In this document: in pieces, positions 43,561 to 52,508 of the stretch
Position numbering within the stretch: position 1 is the first letter of the stretch
Layout of the letters: each line of letters starts with the position of its first letter
Source of the DNA: Flavobacterium ginsenosidimutans
GTDB lineage: Bacteria; Bacteroidota; Bacteroidia; Flavobacteriales; Flavobacteriaceae
Direction: 5' to 3'
DNA length: 64,000 bases
Assembly (NCBI RefSeq): GCF_003254625.1
Contig: NZ_QJRJ01000076.1
Span: 124,001 to 188,000 of the forward strand
Program-made: the position numbers and the translations under genes
The notes under the pieces: generated by a model
Databases searched by the model: none
What the model was told of the DNA's origin: nothing
Seen by the model: only the letters and a program-made list of their open reading frames with translations

Positions 43561-43591
43561 AAGTCTCTTTAATTAAATTATAAAGAGACTT
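43561..43591 (-). terminator. Terminator of the second paralogue
   Basis: An 11-bp stem aagtctcttta (43561-43571) / taaagagactt (43581-43591), followed on the minus strand by a T run. Confidence 0.8.
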
Positions 43592-43641
43592 CTAATATGT
43601 AAGAATTAAAATGATTTGTTTTTCAAAAAAAACTCAATCTG

Positions 43642-44064
43642 TTATTTCAAAAAATCTTTTAGAGATTCGCCAGTCAGCACTTCTTTATCCAAAACTGTAT
43701 TATCATTTGCCAGAAAATAAACATCAAATTGAACTCCTTCTTCAATTAATTGTCTTGGAATTTGATCTTTATCAATCATCAATTTTATCAATTTAGGAAA
43801 AGAAATTACAGCCGCCGATTTATGAGCTTCGTTTTGTTCTAAATTGGTTTCAAATCTCAGTTCAATTTTATCATTGTTGATATAACCTCTTGCAGTAGTA
43901 AGCGTTACATTATCGGCTCTAAAACTCGGAGCAATCGATTTGTTATATGTAACAACATACTCTTGGAGTTTTTGTTTGGTGTTTTTACAGCTTACAAGCA
44001 TTAATACCATCATTATTGCAAAGGTAATCTGGCTTATTTTCTTAATCCCTTCTTTATATTTCAT
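43642..44064 (-). CDS. Lipoprotein, second of a tandem paralogue pair
   Basis: A 140-residue paralogue of the 42942-43373 product. After MKYKEGIKKISQITFAIMM the lipobox is LMLVSC and the mature start is KNTKQKLQEYVVTYN. The shared C-terminal domain has GVQFDVYFLANDNTVLD. The ATG at 44064 is preferred to the GTG one codon earlier. A terminator follows, separating it from its sister. It lies 34 bases after the 44099 gene on the same strand. Function unknown. Confidence 0.8.
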   Translation of the reverse strand: MKYKEGIKKISQITFAIMMVLMLVSCKNTKQKLQEYVVTYNKSIAPSFRADNVTLTTARGYINNDKIELRFETNLEQNEAHKSAAVISFPKLIKLMIDKDQIPRQLIEEGVQFDVYFLANDNTVLDKEVLTGESLKDFLK

Positions 44065-44098
44065 CACTTTACTAATTTTAGGTTATATAAAATCTACA

Positions 44099-44830
44099 TT
44101 ATCTAGAAACTTGCATAAGATTTTGCGCCAAGAAATCTTTTGAAATGTTCTTCAATTCTTTAATTGACAACTTATTACTTTCAAATTCATAAAAGGTAAT
44201 AAGCCCATATTCATTTTTGTCAAAGCAAAAAACAATTCCATTGAACTTTCTTTCATCAGGATTTATTTTATACGAAATAGATTTCATATTTCCCCACGAA
44301 TCCTCAGTTTGATAGTTCTCTAAGTTATTTTTACTTTTAATTTTTTTAAGACATTTTTCAAAATTATCTTCCGTTCTAAAGTTACGAACAAAAACATTCA
44401 AATCGTTAGGAGATTTAGATGCTGAAATTAAAGAGTCCCCATTATTACTTTTAAGATAATATCCTTTGGGTATTCTTATCTGAGTCTTAAAATCGACAAA
44501 CATAACTGAATCTTTTTCTAGTTTATGCAAACCAAATTCTCCCTTTTCGGAAGCATTAAAATTCTCTAATTCTACATATTGTGAATAAAGAATGTTTCTT
44601 ATTTTTTTATCTCGATTTTTAATATCAGTAAGCTTTTTCTCTGCATTTTTTTCAGCTTGCTCAATAGTCATTACATAAGGACTAACATCCAGAATTTCCT
44701 TTGGTTTTCTTTCTTTCGCTTTATTAGATGCATAAAATCTAAGTATTCCAGCACCTAACCTAACAATCATAAAAATAACGAGTACAAATGTTAAGAACCC
44801 GTTCCAAAATTTATAATTGCTTGTTTTCAT
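44099..44830 (-). CDS. Membrane-anchored protein of unknown function
   Basis: A 243-residue protein with one N-terminal membrane helix (about 10-30, WNGFLTFVLVIFMIVRLGAG), a charged helical region (about 55-85, TIEQAEKNAEKKLTDIKNRD) and a C-terminal domain with MFVDFKTQIRIPKGYYLKS and a closing KELKNISKDFLAQ. I do not recognise a family. It begins 3 bases after the GH88 gene, so it belongs to the same transcript, but no link to sugar metabolism is visible. Confidence 0.75.
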   Translation of the reverse strand: MKTSNYKFWNGFLTFVLVIFMIVRLGAGILRFYASNKAKERKPKEILDVSPYVMTIEQAEKNAEKKLTDIKNRDKKIRNILYSQYVELENFNASEKGEFGLHKLEKDSVMFVDFKTQIRIPKGYYLKSNNGDSLISASKSPNDLNVFVRNFRTEDNFEKCLKKIKSKNNLENYQTEDSWGNMKSISYKINPDERKFNGIVFCFDKNEYGLITFYEFESNKLSIKELKNISKDFLAQNLMQVSR

Positions 44831-44833
44831 TTT

Positions 44834-46012
44834 TTATTTTAATTTTTGAAGTCTTAATAGTGCCTCAAGATAGTAATAATCTGCATAATTTATAGAACAA
44901 TCGATCTCACTTCCTGCAGGTTTATGCCCTGTTGAATGCAATAAAAACGCTGAATTAACATCATGACTTTGATAATGATCTGAAAGTGACACAATCATCT
45001 TTTTAGCTTTTGTTAAATATTCAGCTTTTAAATTCTTGTCTTTTGTGTACGAACTTAATTCTAAAAGTGCCGAAGAAACAATTGCTGCTGCGGAAGCATC
45101 TCTTGGTTCGTTCGGAATATTCGGTGCATTAAAATCCCAATACGGAACTAAATCTTCTGTGGTTAATTTATCTAAATAAGCACGTGCTAATTTATGAGCA
45201 AAATCTAAAAACTTAACGTCTTTTGTTTCTCTATACGTCATTGTAAAGCCATAAATCGCCCATGCCTGACCGCGTGCCCACATACTATCGTCGCTATATC
45301 CTTGTGCAGTTCTTCCTTTTATTTTTTTTCCAGTTTCGAAGTCGTAAATGATAACATGATAAGAAGTATTATCTGGTCTGAAATGATTTGCCATTGTAGT
45401 TTCGGCATGTTTTACAGCAATATCGTATAGTTTCTTACTTCCTCCGTTTTTTGAAGCCCAAAACAAAAGCTCCAAATTCATCATATTATCAATGATAGTA
45501 TTATGACCGCCCATTTTATTGTGAGGCCAAGATTGGATTGTTCCCACTTTTGGATTAAAAAGTGTTGCAAGTGTATCTGCAGTTTTGAGAATGATTTCTT
45601 TATACTCTTTGTTTTTGGTTAATCGATATCCGTTTCCGAAACTATTGAAAACCTGAAATCCTAAATCATGGTCTGCGGCTTTGGTAACCGATAAAGGTGT
45701 TAGAAAACGAGTAAATTTATCAGCTTCTTTTTCCCATTTTTTATCTTTTGTTGCTTCATACAAAAACCATAATTCTCCAGGCCAGAATCCGCTTGTCCAA
45801 TCTTTGTAGTCAACAAATTTCCATTCTTTGCTTCCGTTTGGAACTGTTCGTGGAGACGTTCCGTTATTCGGAATTACCTTTAAGGTTTCCGAAGCTTGTT
45901 CTGCGCAATAATCCAATTGCTTCTTAATATTAAATGTTTTATCTTTTTGAGAATAGCCTTGATTTCCTAGAATAAACAATGTGGCAATCAGGGTGAAAAA
46001 TTTTGCATTCAT
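44834..46012 (-). CDS. Glycoside hydrolase family 88 (unsaturated uronyl hydrolase)
   Basis: A 392-residue exported enzyme (signal peptide ending NQGYSQ, about residue 21). The (alpha/alpha)6 barrel of GH88 is recognisable from WTSGFWPGELWFLYEATKD, NMMNLELLFWASKN and YSDDSMWARGQAWAIYGF. These enzymes split unsaturated glucuronyl residues left by polysaccharide lyases, acting in the periplasm on plant or animal uronic-acid polymers. No lyase or SusCD genes are adjacent, so the substrate locus lies elsewhere. Confidence 0.9.
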   Translation of the reverse strand: MNAKFFTLIATLFILGNQGYSQKDKTFNIKKQLDYCAEQASETLKVIPNNGTSPRTVPNGSKEWKFVDYKDWTSGFWPGELWFLYEATKDKKWEKEADKFTRFLTPLSVTKAADHDLGFQVFNSFGNGYRLTKNKEYKEIILKTADTLATLFNPKVGTIQSWPHNKMGGHNTIIDNMMNLELLFWASKNGGSKKLYDIAVKHAETTMANHFRPDNTSYHVIIYDFETGKKIKGRTAQGYSDDSMWARGQAWAIYGFTMTYRETKDVKFLDFAHKLARAYLDKLTTEDLVPYWDFNAPNIPNEPRDASAAAIVSSALLELSSYTKDKNLKAEYLTKAKKMIVSLSDHYQSHDVNSAFLLHSTGHKPAGSEIDCSINYADYYYLEALLRLQKLK

Positions 46013-46131
46013 GTGGTCGATAGTTTGTTTAATCGATAAATTTAGGAAATAAAATAAATCTAATTGGGTTTTGTATTTTTTGTTACCTAAAAGTGGATTA
46101 TTGATGTACTATTTTAAGGCATAAGATTTAG

Positions 46132-46235
46132 TTTGTCATTCCGAGGAACGAGGAATCGCACTCGCAGATCGACAAAGATTGGCGAATTACTTTGTGGAAT
46201 TTCTCGTGTGATTCCTCGTTCCTCGGAATGACAAA
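46132..46235. repeat. Long inverted repeat, TTTGTCATTCCGAGGAACG arms
   Basis: 30-bp arms (46132-46161 and 46206-46235) with one mismatch enclose 44 bases containing aaagattgg. It shares plan, loop words and outer TTGTCAT with the element at 36013-36114. It lies between the divergent GH88 and DUF2809 genes. Confidence 0.88.
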
Positions 46236-46266
46236 ACATCTCGTAATTTCTTTAAAAAAATTACTC

Positions 46267-46274
46267 TAAATTTG
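46267..46274 (+). promoter_or_regulatory. -7 promoter element of the DUF2809 gene
   Basis: TAAATTTG matches TAnnTTTG, 24 bases before the TTG start at 46299. Confidence 0.5.
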
Positions 46275-46298
46275 TCTTAACCAAAACCCAATCTCAAC

Positions 46299-46682
46299 TT
46301 GAACAAAACTAGAATTACCTATTTCTTAATCTTTCTAAGCATCATTTTTCTTGGAATCCTTTCAAGAAAAACATCTTTTATTCCATTATGGATTGGCGAT
46401 TTTTTGTATGCCGTAATGATTTATTTTTTAGTTCGAATATTTCTTCCATTTAAAAATGCTTTCGCAATTGTGTTACTTTCTCTATTTATTTGTTACGGAA
46501 TTGAGTTTTTACAGCTTTATCAGGGAGAATGGATGATCGAGCTTAGAAAAACACTTTTTGGAAAATATGTTTTAGGACAAGGATTTCTTTGGGAAGATAT
46601 TCTGGCTTACACTTTTGGAATTATTGTCGCTTTTTGTATTGAGAAAATAACTTTGAATTATATCAATCAAAAGTCTGTGTGA
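46299..46682 (+). CDS. DUF2809 membrane protein with TTG start
   Basis: A 127-residue protein with about four membrane helices, carrying the DUF2809 pattern: SRKTSFIPLWIGDFLYAVMIYF, then YGIEFLQLYQGEWM and LGQGFLWEDILAYTFGI. Function unknown. The start codon is TTG (MNKTRITYF); the next in-frame ATG would delete the first two helices, and the -7 element is properly placed for the TTG. The last 20 bases overlap the end of the convergent ABC exporter gene. Confidence 0.85.
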   Translation: MNKTRITYFLIFLSIIFLGILSRKTSFIPLWIGDFLYAVMIYFLVRIFLPFKNAFAIVLLSLFICYGIEFLQLYQGEWMIELRKTLFGKYVLGQGFLWEDILAYTFGIIVAFCIEKITLNYINQKSV

Positions 46683-48441
46683 TTTTTTCGATATTTAAGC
46701 TGTTTGCCATTGCCATGAATATTTGATGATATGTTCCTTTATTATCATATAATTCGTCATGAGTTCCTTTTTCGACACATCTTCCCTTTTCTAAAACGAT
46801 AATATTAGAAGCATCGATAATCTGTGAAATACTGTGCGATATGATAATCACGGTTCTGTCTTTTTTGATGGCATCTAAAGACTTTTTAATTTGTTCTGTT
46901 GCTATAGCATCCAAACTTGCCGTTGGTTCATCAAGGAAAATGATTGGCGGATTTTTTAGAAACAATCTAGCAATTGCAATACGCTGCTGCTGGCCGCCCG
47001 AAAGCAAATGTGCATCAGAATCGTAACCTTTTGGCAATTGAATAACTTGCTCGTGAATATAGGCTTGCTTTGCGGCTTCTATAACTTCATCTTTTGAAGC
47101 TTCTGGTTTTCCATATAAAATATTCTCTAAAATTGTGCCTTTAAAAATGTGATTTTTCTGAAGCACCAAACCAATATTTTTACGCAGAAAATCGGTATTG
47201 TATTCAACCAAGTCAACTCCATCCAAAAATATCTGACCAGAGGAAGGCAAGTAGAATTTATCCAGCAAATTAATAATGGTACTTTTTCCAGCACCGCTTA
47301 ATCCAACCAAAGCTGTGGTTTCATTTGGTTTTACTGTAAAATTAATATCATAAAGCGCTTGTGTTCCGTTTGGATATACAAAATCTACATTTTTCACTTC
47401 TATTAATCCAAGAATTTTTTCTGGGATATAATTACCGCTGGTTTCTGTTTCATGCTCTGCTTCTAAAATATCAAAGAATCCTTCCGAATAAATTAGTGCA
47501 TCATTTACTTCGTCATAAATTCGGTGTAATTGTCTAATTGGCGACGAAACATTATTAAATAGCATAATATGAAACATAATTGCACCAATCGTCATTTGAT
47601 TATTCAAAACGAAATAAGCAGTCAGAATAATGATAATTACTACTCCAATCTGCTCTACAAAACTTTTAATGCTTTCAAAAATAAAACTGGTTTTTCTGGT
47701 TTGCAGCTGATTTTCGGTCATTTCAAACTGAATCTTTTCATGTCGATCGGCTTCTGTCGATTCGCGTACAAAAGATTTAATTACCGTTATCGATTCAATT
47801 AAACTGATGATTCCATTATTTTTAGTTTCGCGATATTTGCGCATTCTTCGTCGGAATCCGCTCAATCTCGTTGCCTGCAATTGACTGATGTAAAAATAAA
47901 TCGGAATAATACATAAACTTACCAAACCCACATAAACATTGGCATAAAACATAATTACTAAAGCCACAAAAGCGTTAGCAAACAAAGGCAGAATATCAAT
48001 AAAGAAGTTTTGAACCAATCGAGTTAAACTGCTAATTCCGGCATCAATTCTAGTTTGAAGTTTTCCGCTTTCATTTTCATCTGAAGTATAAAATTCCATT
48101 CGATAGCTTAGAATTTTTTCTACTATGGTTTGAGAAATGTCACGTGTAATGAAAATACGAAGTTTTTCACCATAGAATTTCTGTCCAAATTGAACTACGG
48201 AATTAACCAATTCTTTAGTTAATAAGACAATACTAATAATTCCGAGTAAATGAAATCCTTTAGATAAAGGTTCATGCGCAACCATCAAATTATTTATAGT
48301 ATCGACAGTATATTTTAAAATCACAGCATTTACCTGTGCCGCAAACGAACCCAAAAAGGTTAACAGTAAAGTTGCAATTACCATTTTTCTGTACGGCTTT
48401 ACAAAAGGCAGGATTTTTTTATAAAGTACTGATAATTGCAT
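46663..48441 (-). CDS. ABC transporter, fused permease and ATPase
   Basis: A 592-residue half-transporter of the ABC exporter type. Six membrane helices (about 15-310) precede the nucleotide-binding domain with Walker A GLSGAGKSTI (about 372-381), Q-loop LVLQKNHIF, signature LLSGGQQQRI and Walker B PPIIFLDEPTASLD. It probably works as a homodimer exporting lipid, peptide or drug; the neighbours do not tell which. Its own -7 element lies 25 bases upstream. Confidence 0.93.
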   Translation of the reverse strand: MQLSVLYKKILPFVKPYRKMVIATLLLTFLGSFAAQVNAVILKYTVDTINNLMVAHEPLSKGFHLLGIISIVLLTKELVNSVVQFGQKFYGEKLRIFITRDISQTIVEKILSYRMEFYTSDENESGKLQTRIDAGISSLTRLVQNFFIDILPLFANAFVALVIMFYANVYVGLVSLCIIPIYFYISQLQATRLSGFRRRMRKYRETKNNGIISLIESITVIKSFVRESTEADRHEKIQFEMTENQLQTRKTSFIFESIKSFVEQIGVVIIIILTAYFVLNNQMTIGAIMFHIMLFNNVSSPIRQLHRIYDEVNDALIYSEGFFDILEAEHETETSGNYIPEKILGLIEVKNVDFVYPNGTQALYDINFTVKPNETTALVGLSGAGKSTIINLLDKFYLPSSGQIFLDGVDLVEYNTDFLRKNIGLVLQKNHIFKGTILENILYGKPEASKDEVIEAAKQAYIHEQVIQLPKGYDSDAHLLSGGQQQRIAIARLFLKNPPIIFLDEPTASLDAIATEQIKKSLDAIKKDRTVIIISHSISQIIDASNIIVLEKGRCVEKGTHDELYDNKGTYHQIFMAMANSLNIEKITQTFD

Positions 48442-48465
48442 TTATTTGAATTTTAGCTAAGATAT

Positions 48466-48473
48466 CAAATATA
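48466..48473 (-). promoter_or_regulatory. -7 promoter element of the ABC exporter gene
   Basis: On the minus strand TATATTTG matches TAnnTTTG. Confidence 0.45.
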
Positions 48474-48480
48474 AGAATTC

Positions 48481-48488
48481 TAAATTTG
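48481..48488 (+). promoter_or_regulatory. -7 promoter element of rdgB
   Basis: TAAATTTG matches TAnnTTTG, 29 bases before the ATG. It lies back to back with the exporter promoter. Confidence 0.5.
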
Positions 48489-48517
48489 TGTTGAAAATCA
48501 TTTAAACACATAATTAT

Positions 48518-49096
48518 ATGAAACTCGTTTTCGCTTCAAACAACAAAAATAAAATTGCAGAAATTCAAAGCATGCTTCCGGAAAGCATCAAAATATTAAG
48601 TTTAGAAGACATTAATTGTTTAGAAGATATTCCAGAAACTGCAGACACCATTGAAGGAAATGCGATATTAAAAGCAGATTATGTAACCGAGAAATATGGT
48701 TATGACTGTTTTGCAGATGATACAGGTTTAGAAGTAAATGCTTTAAATGGTGAACCTGGAGTTTATTCTGCACGTTACGCCGGCGAACAGAAAAATGCGG
48801 ATGATAACATGAATAAACTTTTGAAGGCGTTAGAGAATAACAAAAATCGAAGCGCTCAGTTTAAAACTGTCATCACTTTAAATCTTGAAGGAAAGCAATA
48901 TTTATTTACTGGAATTGCAAAAGGTGAAATTACAGAAACCAAAACTGGGACAAATGGTTTTGGATACGACCCAATTTTTAAACCTGAAAATTTTGACAAG
49001 ACCTTTGCCGAATTGCCGTTAGAGACCAAAAATACTATAGGTCACCGCGGAAAAGCAGTTCACCAACTAATTGATTTTCTGAGCACCACAAAATAA
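48518..49096 (+). CDS. rdgB: Non-canonical purine NTP pyrophosphatase (RdgB/HAM1)
   Basis: A 192-residue house-cleaning enzyme hydrolysing ITP, dITP and XTP to monophosphates. The N-terminus [15 protein letters not shown], the metal-binding [20 protein letters not shown], and [11 protein letters not shown] with the closing GHRGKA are diagnostic. Length is normal. Monocistronic, with a 200-base gap before the next gene. Confidence 0.95.
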   Translation: MKLVFASNNKNKIAEIQSMLPESIKILSLEDINCLEDIPETADTIEGNAILKADYVTEKYGYDCFADDTGLEVNALNGEPGVYSARYAGEQKNADDNMNKLLKALENNKNRSAQFKTVITLNLEGKQYLFTGIAKGEITETKTGTNGFGYDPIFKPENFDKTFAELPLETKNTIGHRGKAVHQLIDFLSTTK

Positions 49097-49271
49097 TTGT
49101 TTAAAATACAACATTTTAGTAGCTAAATTTTACATTTTAAGACGTGTTTTTTGGCATATTTCTTCATTTAACGTAAAAATTTATTTCAACAAAAACGTAA
49201 CTTTTTGATAATCAAATCATAACAAATACATAATTCTTAAAATTGCATTAGTTTATCTGAATAATTAGCAG

Positions 49272-49279
49272 TAATTTTG
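49272..49279 (+). promoter_or_regulatory. -7 promoter element of the second DEAD-box gene
   Basis: TAATTTTG matches TAnnTTTG, 20 bases before the ATG at 49300. Confidence 0.52.
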
Positions 49280-49299
49280 CACCCTATTTTAAAACACAT

Positions 49300-51225
49300 A
49301 TGAATAAATTTGAACAATTAGGATTGAATGAATCGTTACTGAAGGCGATTTTAGATCTAGGATTTGAAAATCCGTCAGAGGTACAGGAAAAGGCGATTCC
49401 CCTATTATTGGAAAAAGACACGGATATGGTTGCGTTGGCTCAAACAGGGACAGGGAAAACGGCAGCTTTCGGTTTTCCGCTAATTCAAAAAATTGATGCC
49501 GACAACAGAAATACACAAGCATTAGTTTTATCGCCAACACGCGAGTTATGTTTACAGATTACTAACGAACTTAAAAACTACTCTAAATACGAAAAAGGTA
49601 TTAATGTGGTAGCAGTTTACGGAGGAGCTAGTATAACAGAACAAGCAAGAGAAATAAAGAGAGGTGCACAAATTATTGTGGCAACTCCAGGAAGAATGCA
49701 AGACATGATTAACAGAGGTTTAGTAAACATTAAAAACATAGATTACTGTGTTCTTGATGAGGCTGACGAAATGTTAAACATGGGATTCTATGAGGATATC
49801 GTATCTATTTTATCAGATACTCCAGACGAAAAAAGCACATGGTTGTTCTCTGCGACTATGCCGCAAGAGGTTGCTAGAATTGCAAAACAATTCATGAGCG
49901 AACCATTAGAAATTACTGTAGGAACTAAAAATTCAGGTTCTTCTACAGTTTCTCACGAATTTTATTTAGTTAATGCTCGTGACCGTTACGAAGCTTTAAA
50001 ACGTTTAGCTGATGCTAATCCAGACATTTTCTCAGTAGTTTTCTGTCGTACAAAAAGAGACACGCAAGCTATTGCTGAGAAGTTAATTGAAGATGGATAT
50101 AGCGCCGCTGCGTTACACGGAGATTTATCTCAAGCGCAACGTGATGGTGTAATGAAATCTTTCCGTGGAAGACAAATTCAGATGCTTGTTGCTACTGACG
50201 TTGCTGCACGTGGTATTGACGTTGATAACGTAACTCACGTTGTAAACTATCAATTACCCGACGAAATTGAAACGTACAACCACCGTTCTGGTCGTACTGG
50301 TAGAGCTGGAAAATTAGGTACTTCTATTGTAATCGTTACAAAAAGTGAGTTACGTAAAATTTCTTCTATCGAGAGAATCATCAAACAAAAATTCGAAGAA
50401 AAATCTATTCCATCTGGAATCGAAATCTGCGAAATTCAGTTATTGCACTTAGCAAACAAAATTAAAGATACTGAGGTTGATCACGAAATCGACAACTATT
50501 TACCAGCAATCAACAATGTTCTTGAAGATTTATCTAAAGAAGAATTGATCAAGAAAATGGTATCAGTAGAATTTAACCGTTTCATCGCTTACTACAAAAA
50601 GAACAGAGATATTTCTACTCAATCTTCTGGAGAAAGACGTGAAAGAGGTGATTCTGAGCCAAGAGAATTCAATAATAATGGAGCAGTTCGTTATTTCGTA
50701 AACATTGGTTCTAGAGATAACTTCGACTGGATGTCATTAAAAGATTACTTAAAAGAAACATTAGATTTAGGTCGTGATGATATCTTTAAAGTTGATGTAA
50801 AAGAAGGTTTCTCTTTCTTTAACACTGACCCGCAGTTTACAGATAAAGTAATGGACGTTTTAAACAATGTTCAACTAGAAGGTCGTCGTATCAATGTTGA
50901 GATTTCTAAAAATGATGGTGGAGGAAGACGTGACCACAACAACCGTGGAGGAGGAAGACGTGATTCTAACAGAAGAGATGGAAACTTTGCCCCAAGACGT
51001 GAAGGCGGATTTAGAAGTGACAGAAATTCTTCTAGAGACGGAGGTTCACGCGAAGGCGGATCTCGTGACGGAGGTTTCAGAAGCGACAGAAATTCTGCTC
51101 CAAGAAGAGAAGGTGGTTTTAGAAATTCTGCTCCAAGAAACGAAAATGGAGGTTCAGACAGAGCTCCAAGACGTTCAGAAAACTTCGGCGATAGCTCAAG
51201 ACCAAGAAGATCTAGAAGAGATTAA
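49300..51225 (+). CDS. DEAD-box RNA helicase with RG-rich tail
   Basis: A 641-residue helicase of the CsdA/DeaD type. Motifs are AQTGTGKT (47-54), SPTREL, VLDEADEML (DEAD at 153-156), SATM, ARGIDV and HRSGRTGR. After the core comes a DbpA-like RNA-binding domain (about 462-535, RYFVNIGSRDNFDWMSLKDY). The last 100 residues are a disordered Arg/Gly/Ser tail with repeated GGFRSDRNS and APRREGGFR, probably RNA-binding. E. coli relatives act in ribosome assembly and cold adaptation. The repetitive tail also opens a long false frame in +2. A terminator follows. Confidence 0.94.
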   Translation: MNKFEQLGLNESLLKAILDLGFENPSEVQEKAIPLLLEKDTDMVALAQTGTGKTAAFGFPLIQKIDADNRNTQALVLSPTRELCLQITNELKNYSKYEKGINVVAVYGGASITEQAREIKRGAQIIVATPGRMQDMINRGLVNIKNIDYCVLDEADEMLNMGFYEDIVSILSDTPDEKSTWLFSATMPQEVARIAKQFMSEPLEITVGTKNSGSSTVSHEFYLVNARDRYEALKRLADANPDIFSVVFCRTKRDTQAIAEKLIEDGYSAAALHGDLSQAQRDGVMKSFRGRQIQMLVATDVAARGIDVDNVTHVVNYQLPDEIETYNHRSGRTGRAGKLGTSIVIVTKSELRKISSIERIIKQKFEEKSIPSGIEICEIQLLHLANKIKDTEVDHEIDNYLPAINNVLEDLSKEELIKKMVSVEFNRFIAYYKKNRDISTQSSGERRERGDSEPREFNNNGAVRYFVNIGSRDNFDWMSLKDYLKETLDLGRDDIFKVDVKEGFSFFNTDPQFTDKVMDVLNNVQLEGRRINVEISKNDGGGRRDHNNRGGGRRDSNRRDGNFAPRREGGFRSDRNSSRDGGSREGGSRDGGFRSDRNSAPRREGGFRNSAPRNENGGSDRAPRRSENFGDSSRPRRSRRD

Positions 51226-51246
51226 CAATTCAATTTCTTAAAATAC

Positions 51247-51288
51247 AAAATCCCAAATTCCAAACACACAACTGGAACTTGGGATTTT
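51247..51288 (+). terminator. Rho-independent terminator
   Basis: Stem aaaatcccaa (51247-51256) / ttgggatttt (51279-51288) with further inner pairing attcca/tggaa, followed by a T run. Confidence 0.85.
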
Positions 51289-51434
51289 TTTTATACGAGA
51301 ATTCATTCTCTTTAAATGAGTTTTGCAATTCAAAAAAGCAATACTGTAGCCTTTGTTAATTTTCTTATAATTAAATTCATAGACAGCGAAATATTTAATC
51401 CCGATTTACTACTTTTAGAGCTTTAAATCAGGAT

Positions 51435-52217
51435 ATGAAATATTTCGCAGTTTTCTTTTTTACACTTCTCGCTAACTTTGGATTTGCGCAAGATACGCAA
51501 GATACACAACCAACAGTTCCACAAAGAGTTTCAGGTTACGTTATCAATGACGACAGCAAACAACCTCTTGCCGGCGTAAACATCATTAACACCAATAAAG
51601 TCCGTGGTGCAAAATCTGACGAAAAAGGGTATTTTGAAATTGACGTACAAGTCAACGATACGCTTCATTTTTCTATTCTAGGATTTCAATCGCTAAGAAT
51701 CAGGGTTACAAATGACTGGATCAAAAATAAAGTAACAAGAATTCAGCTTACTGAAAAAGCAATTGCTTTGGAAGAAGTTGTTATTGCTCCTTTTTCTCTG
51801 ACAGGATATCTTGAAATTGATTCTAAATTAATTCCAACTAAAGAAAACTACCGTTATAGCATTTCAGGTCTTACGCAAGGTTATGAAGCTGGAGAATATG
51901 CACCAAATGCTTTTGGGAAAGTCCTCGGTTCGATTTTTAACCCCGCCGATATGCTTTATAATTTCTTCGGAAAAAATGGTAAAGAACTCAAGAAGTTGAA
52001 GGAAATGAAAAAAGATGATACCGTACGAACACTTTTAGAATCTAAATACGATCGTGAAACGGTGGCAGTATTGTTAGGAATCAGCAAAGACGAAATTCCT
52101 GAAATTATGCACCGTTGTAACTATTCTGATTCTTTTATCCAGACTGCTAATGATCTACAGATAATGGACGCAATAAGTGCTTGTTATGAACAATATAAAG
52201 TATTAAAACGTAATTAA
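51435..52217 (+). CDS. Exported carboxypeptidase-like regulatory-domain protein
   Basis: A 260-residue protein with signal peptide (FFFTLLANFGFAQ, about 19 residues) and one CarboxypepD_reg-like beta-sandwich (about 30-115): VSGYVINDDSKQPLAGVNI, then GAKSDEKGYFEIDV and LHFSILGFQSLRI, the plug-like domain seen at the start of SusC/TonB receptors. The remaining 145 residues are not a beta barrel, so this is a stand-alone secreted or periplasmic protein. Role unknown. Confidence 0.85.
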   Translation: MKYFAVFFFTLLANFGFAQDTQDTQPTVPQRVSGYVINDDSKQPLAGVNIINTNKVRGAKSDEKGYFEIDVQVNDTLHFSILGFQSLRIRVTNDWIKNKVTRIQLTEKAIALEEVVIAPFSLTGYLEIDSKLIPTKENYRYSISGLTQGYEAGEYAPNAFGKVLGSIFNPADMLYNFFGKNGKELKKLKEMKKDDTVRTLLESKYDRETVAVLLGISKDEIPEIMHRCNYSDSFIQTANDLQIMDAISACYEQYKVLKRN

Positions 52218-52241
52218 AACTTAATACAAATAAAAACATCT

Positions 52242-52270
52242 AAATCCTCAATTTTAAAAATTGGGGATTT
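52242..52270 (+). terminator. Rho-independent terminator
   Basis: A 13-bp stem (52242-52254 with 52258-52270) with one G-T pair and a very short loop, followed by T residues. Confidence 0.8.
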
Positions 52271-52323
52271 TTTTTGACGTTTCGGATTTTAAAAGCCCTA
52301 CATTTATAACAAAATCAAAAATT

Positions 52324-52434
52324 ATGGCAAAAGGTCAAGATGCTAAAAAAACAGCAAAAAAAGAACCGTTAAAAACGGCTAAAGAAAAGAAAGAAGAAAA
52401 GAGAGAAAAGAAAAATGCTCCTAAGAGGGATTAA
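52324..52434 (+). CDS. 36-residue Lys-rich small protein
   Basis: A complete ORF from ATG to TAA: MAKGQDAKKTAKKEPLKTA, then EKKEEKREKKNAPKRD. About 40 percent of residues are Lys, mixed with Glu, giving a strongly basic disordered peptide that could bind nucleic acid. It lies after the terminator of the previous gene, with TACATTTA (near TAnnTTTG) about 26 bases upstream, and is followed by a dispersed repeat as true genes here are. Function unknown. Confidence 0.6.
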   Translation: MAKGQDAKKTAKKEPLKTAKEKKEEKREKKNAPKRD

Positions 52435-52438
52435 TTTT

Positions 52439-52504
52439 AGTCTCAGTTTACAGTCTCAGTTTACAGTTCTTTTAAACTGATTACCGAGACTGCGACTGAA
52501 TACT
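52439..52504. repeat. cagtttcag-family inverted repeat, locus 6
   Basis: agtctcagtttacag repeated twice, then right-arm sequence gagactgcgactgaatact (52486-52504). It lies between the 36-residue ORF and the convergent pepD gene. Confidence 0.8.
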
Positions 52505-52508
52505 AAAA

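Noticed and set aside
50894..51241. 115-residue open frame overlapping the end of the second DEAD-box gene
   Set aside because: It is the +2 frame of the RG-rich repeat tail and shows only repetitive composition.
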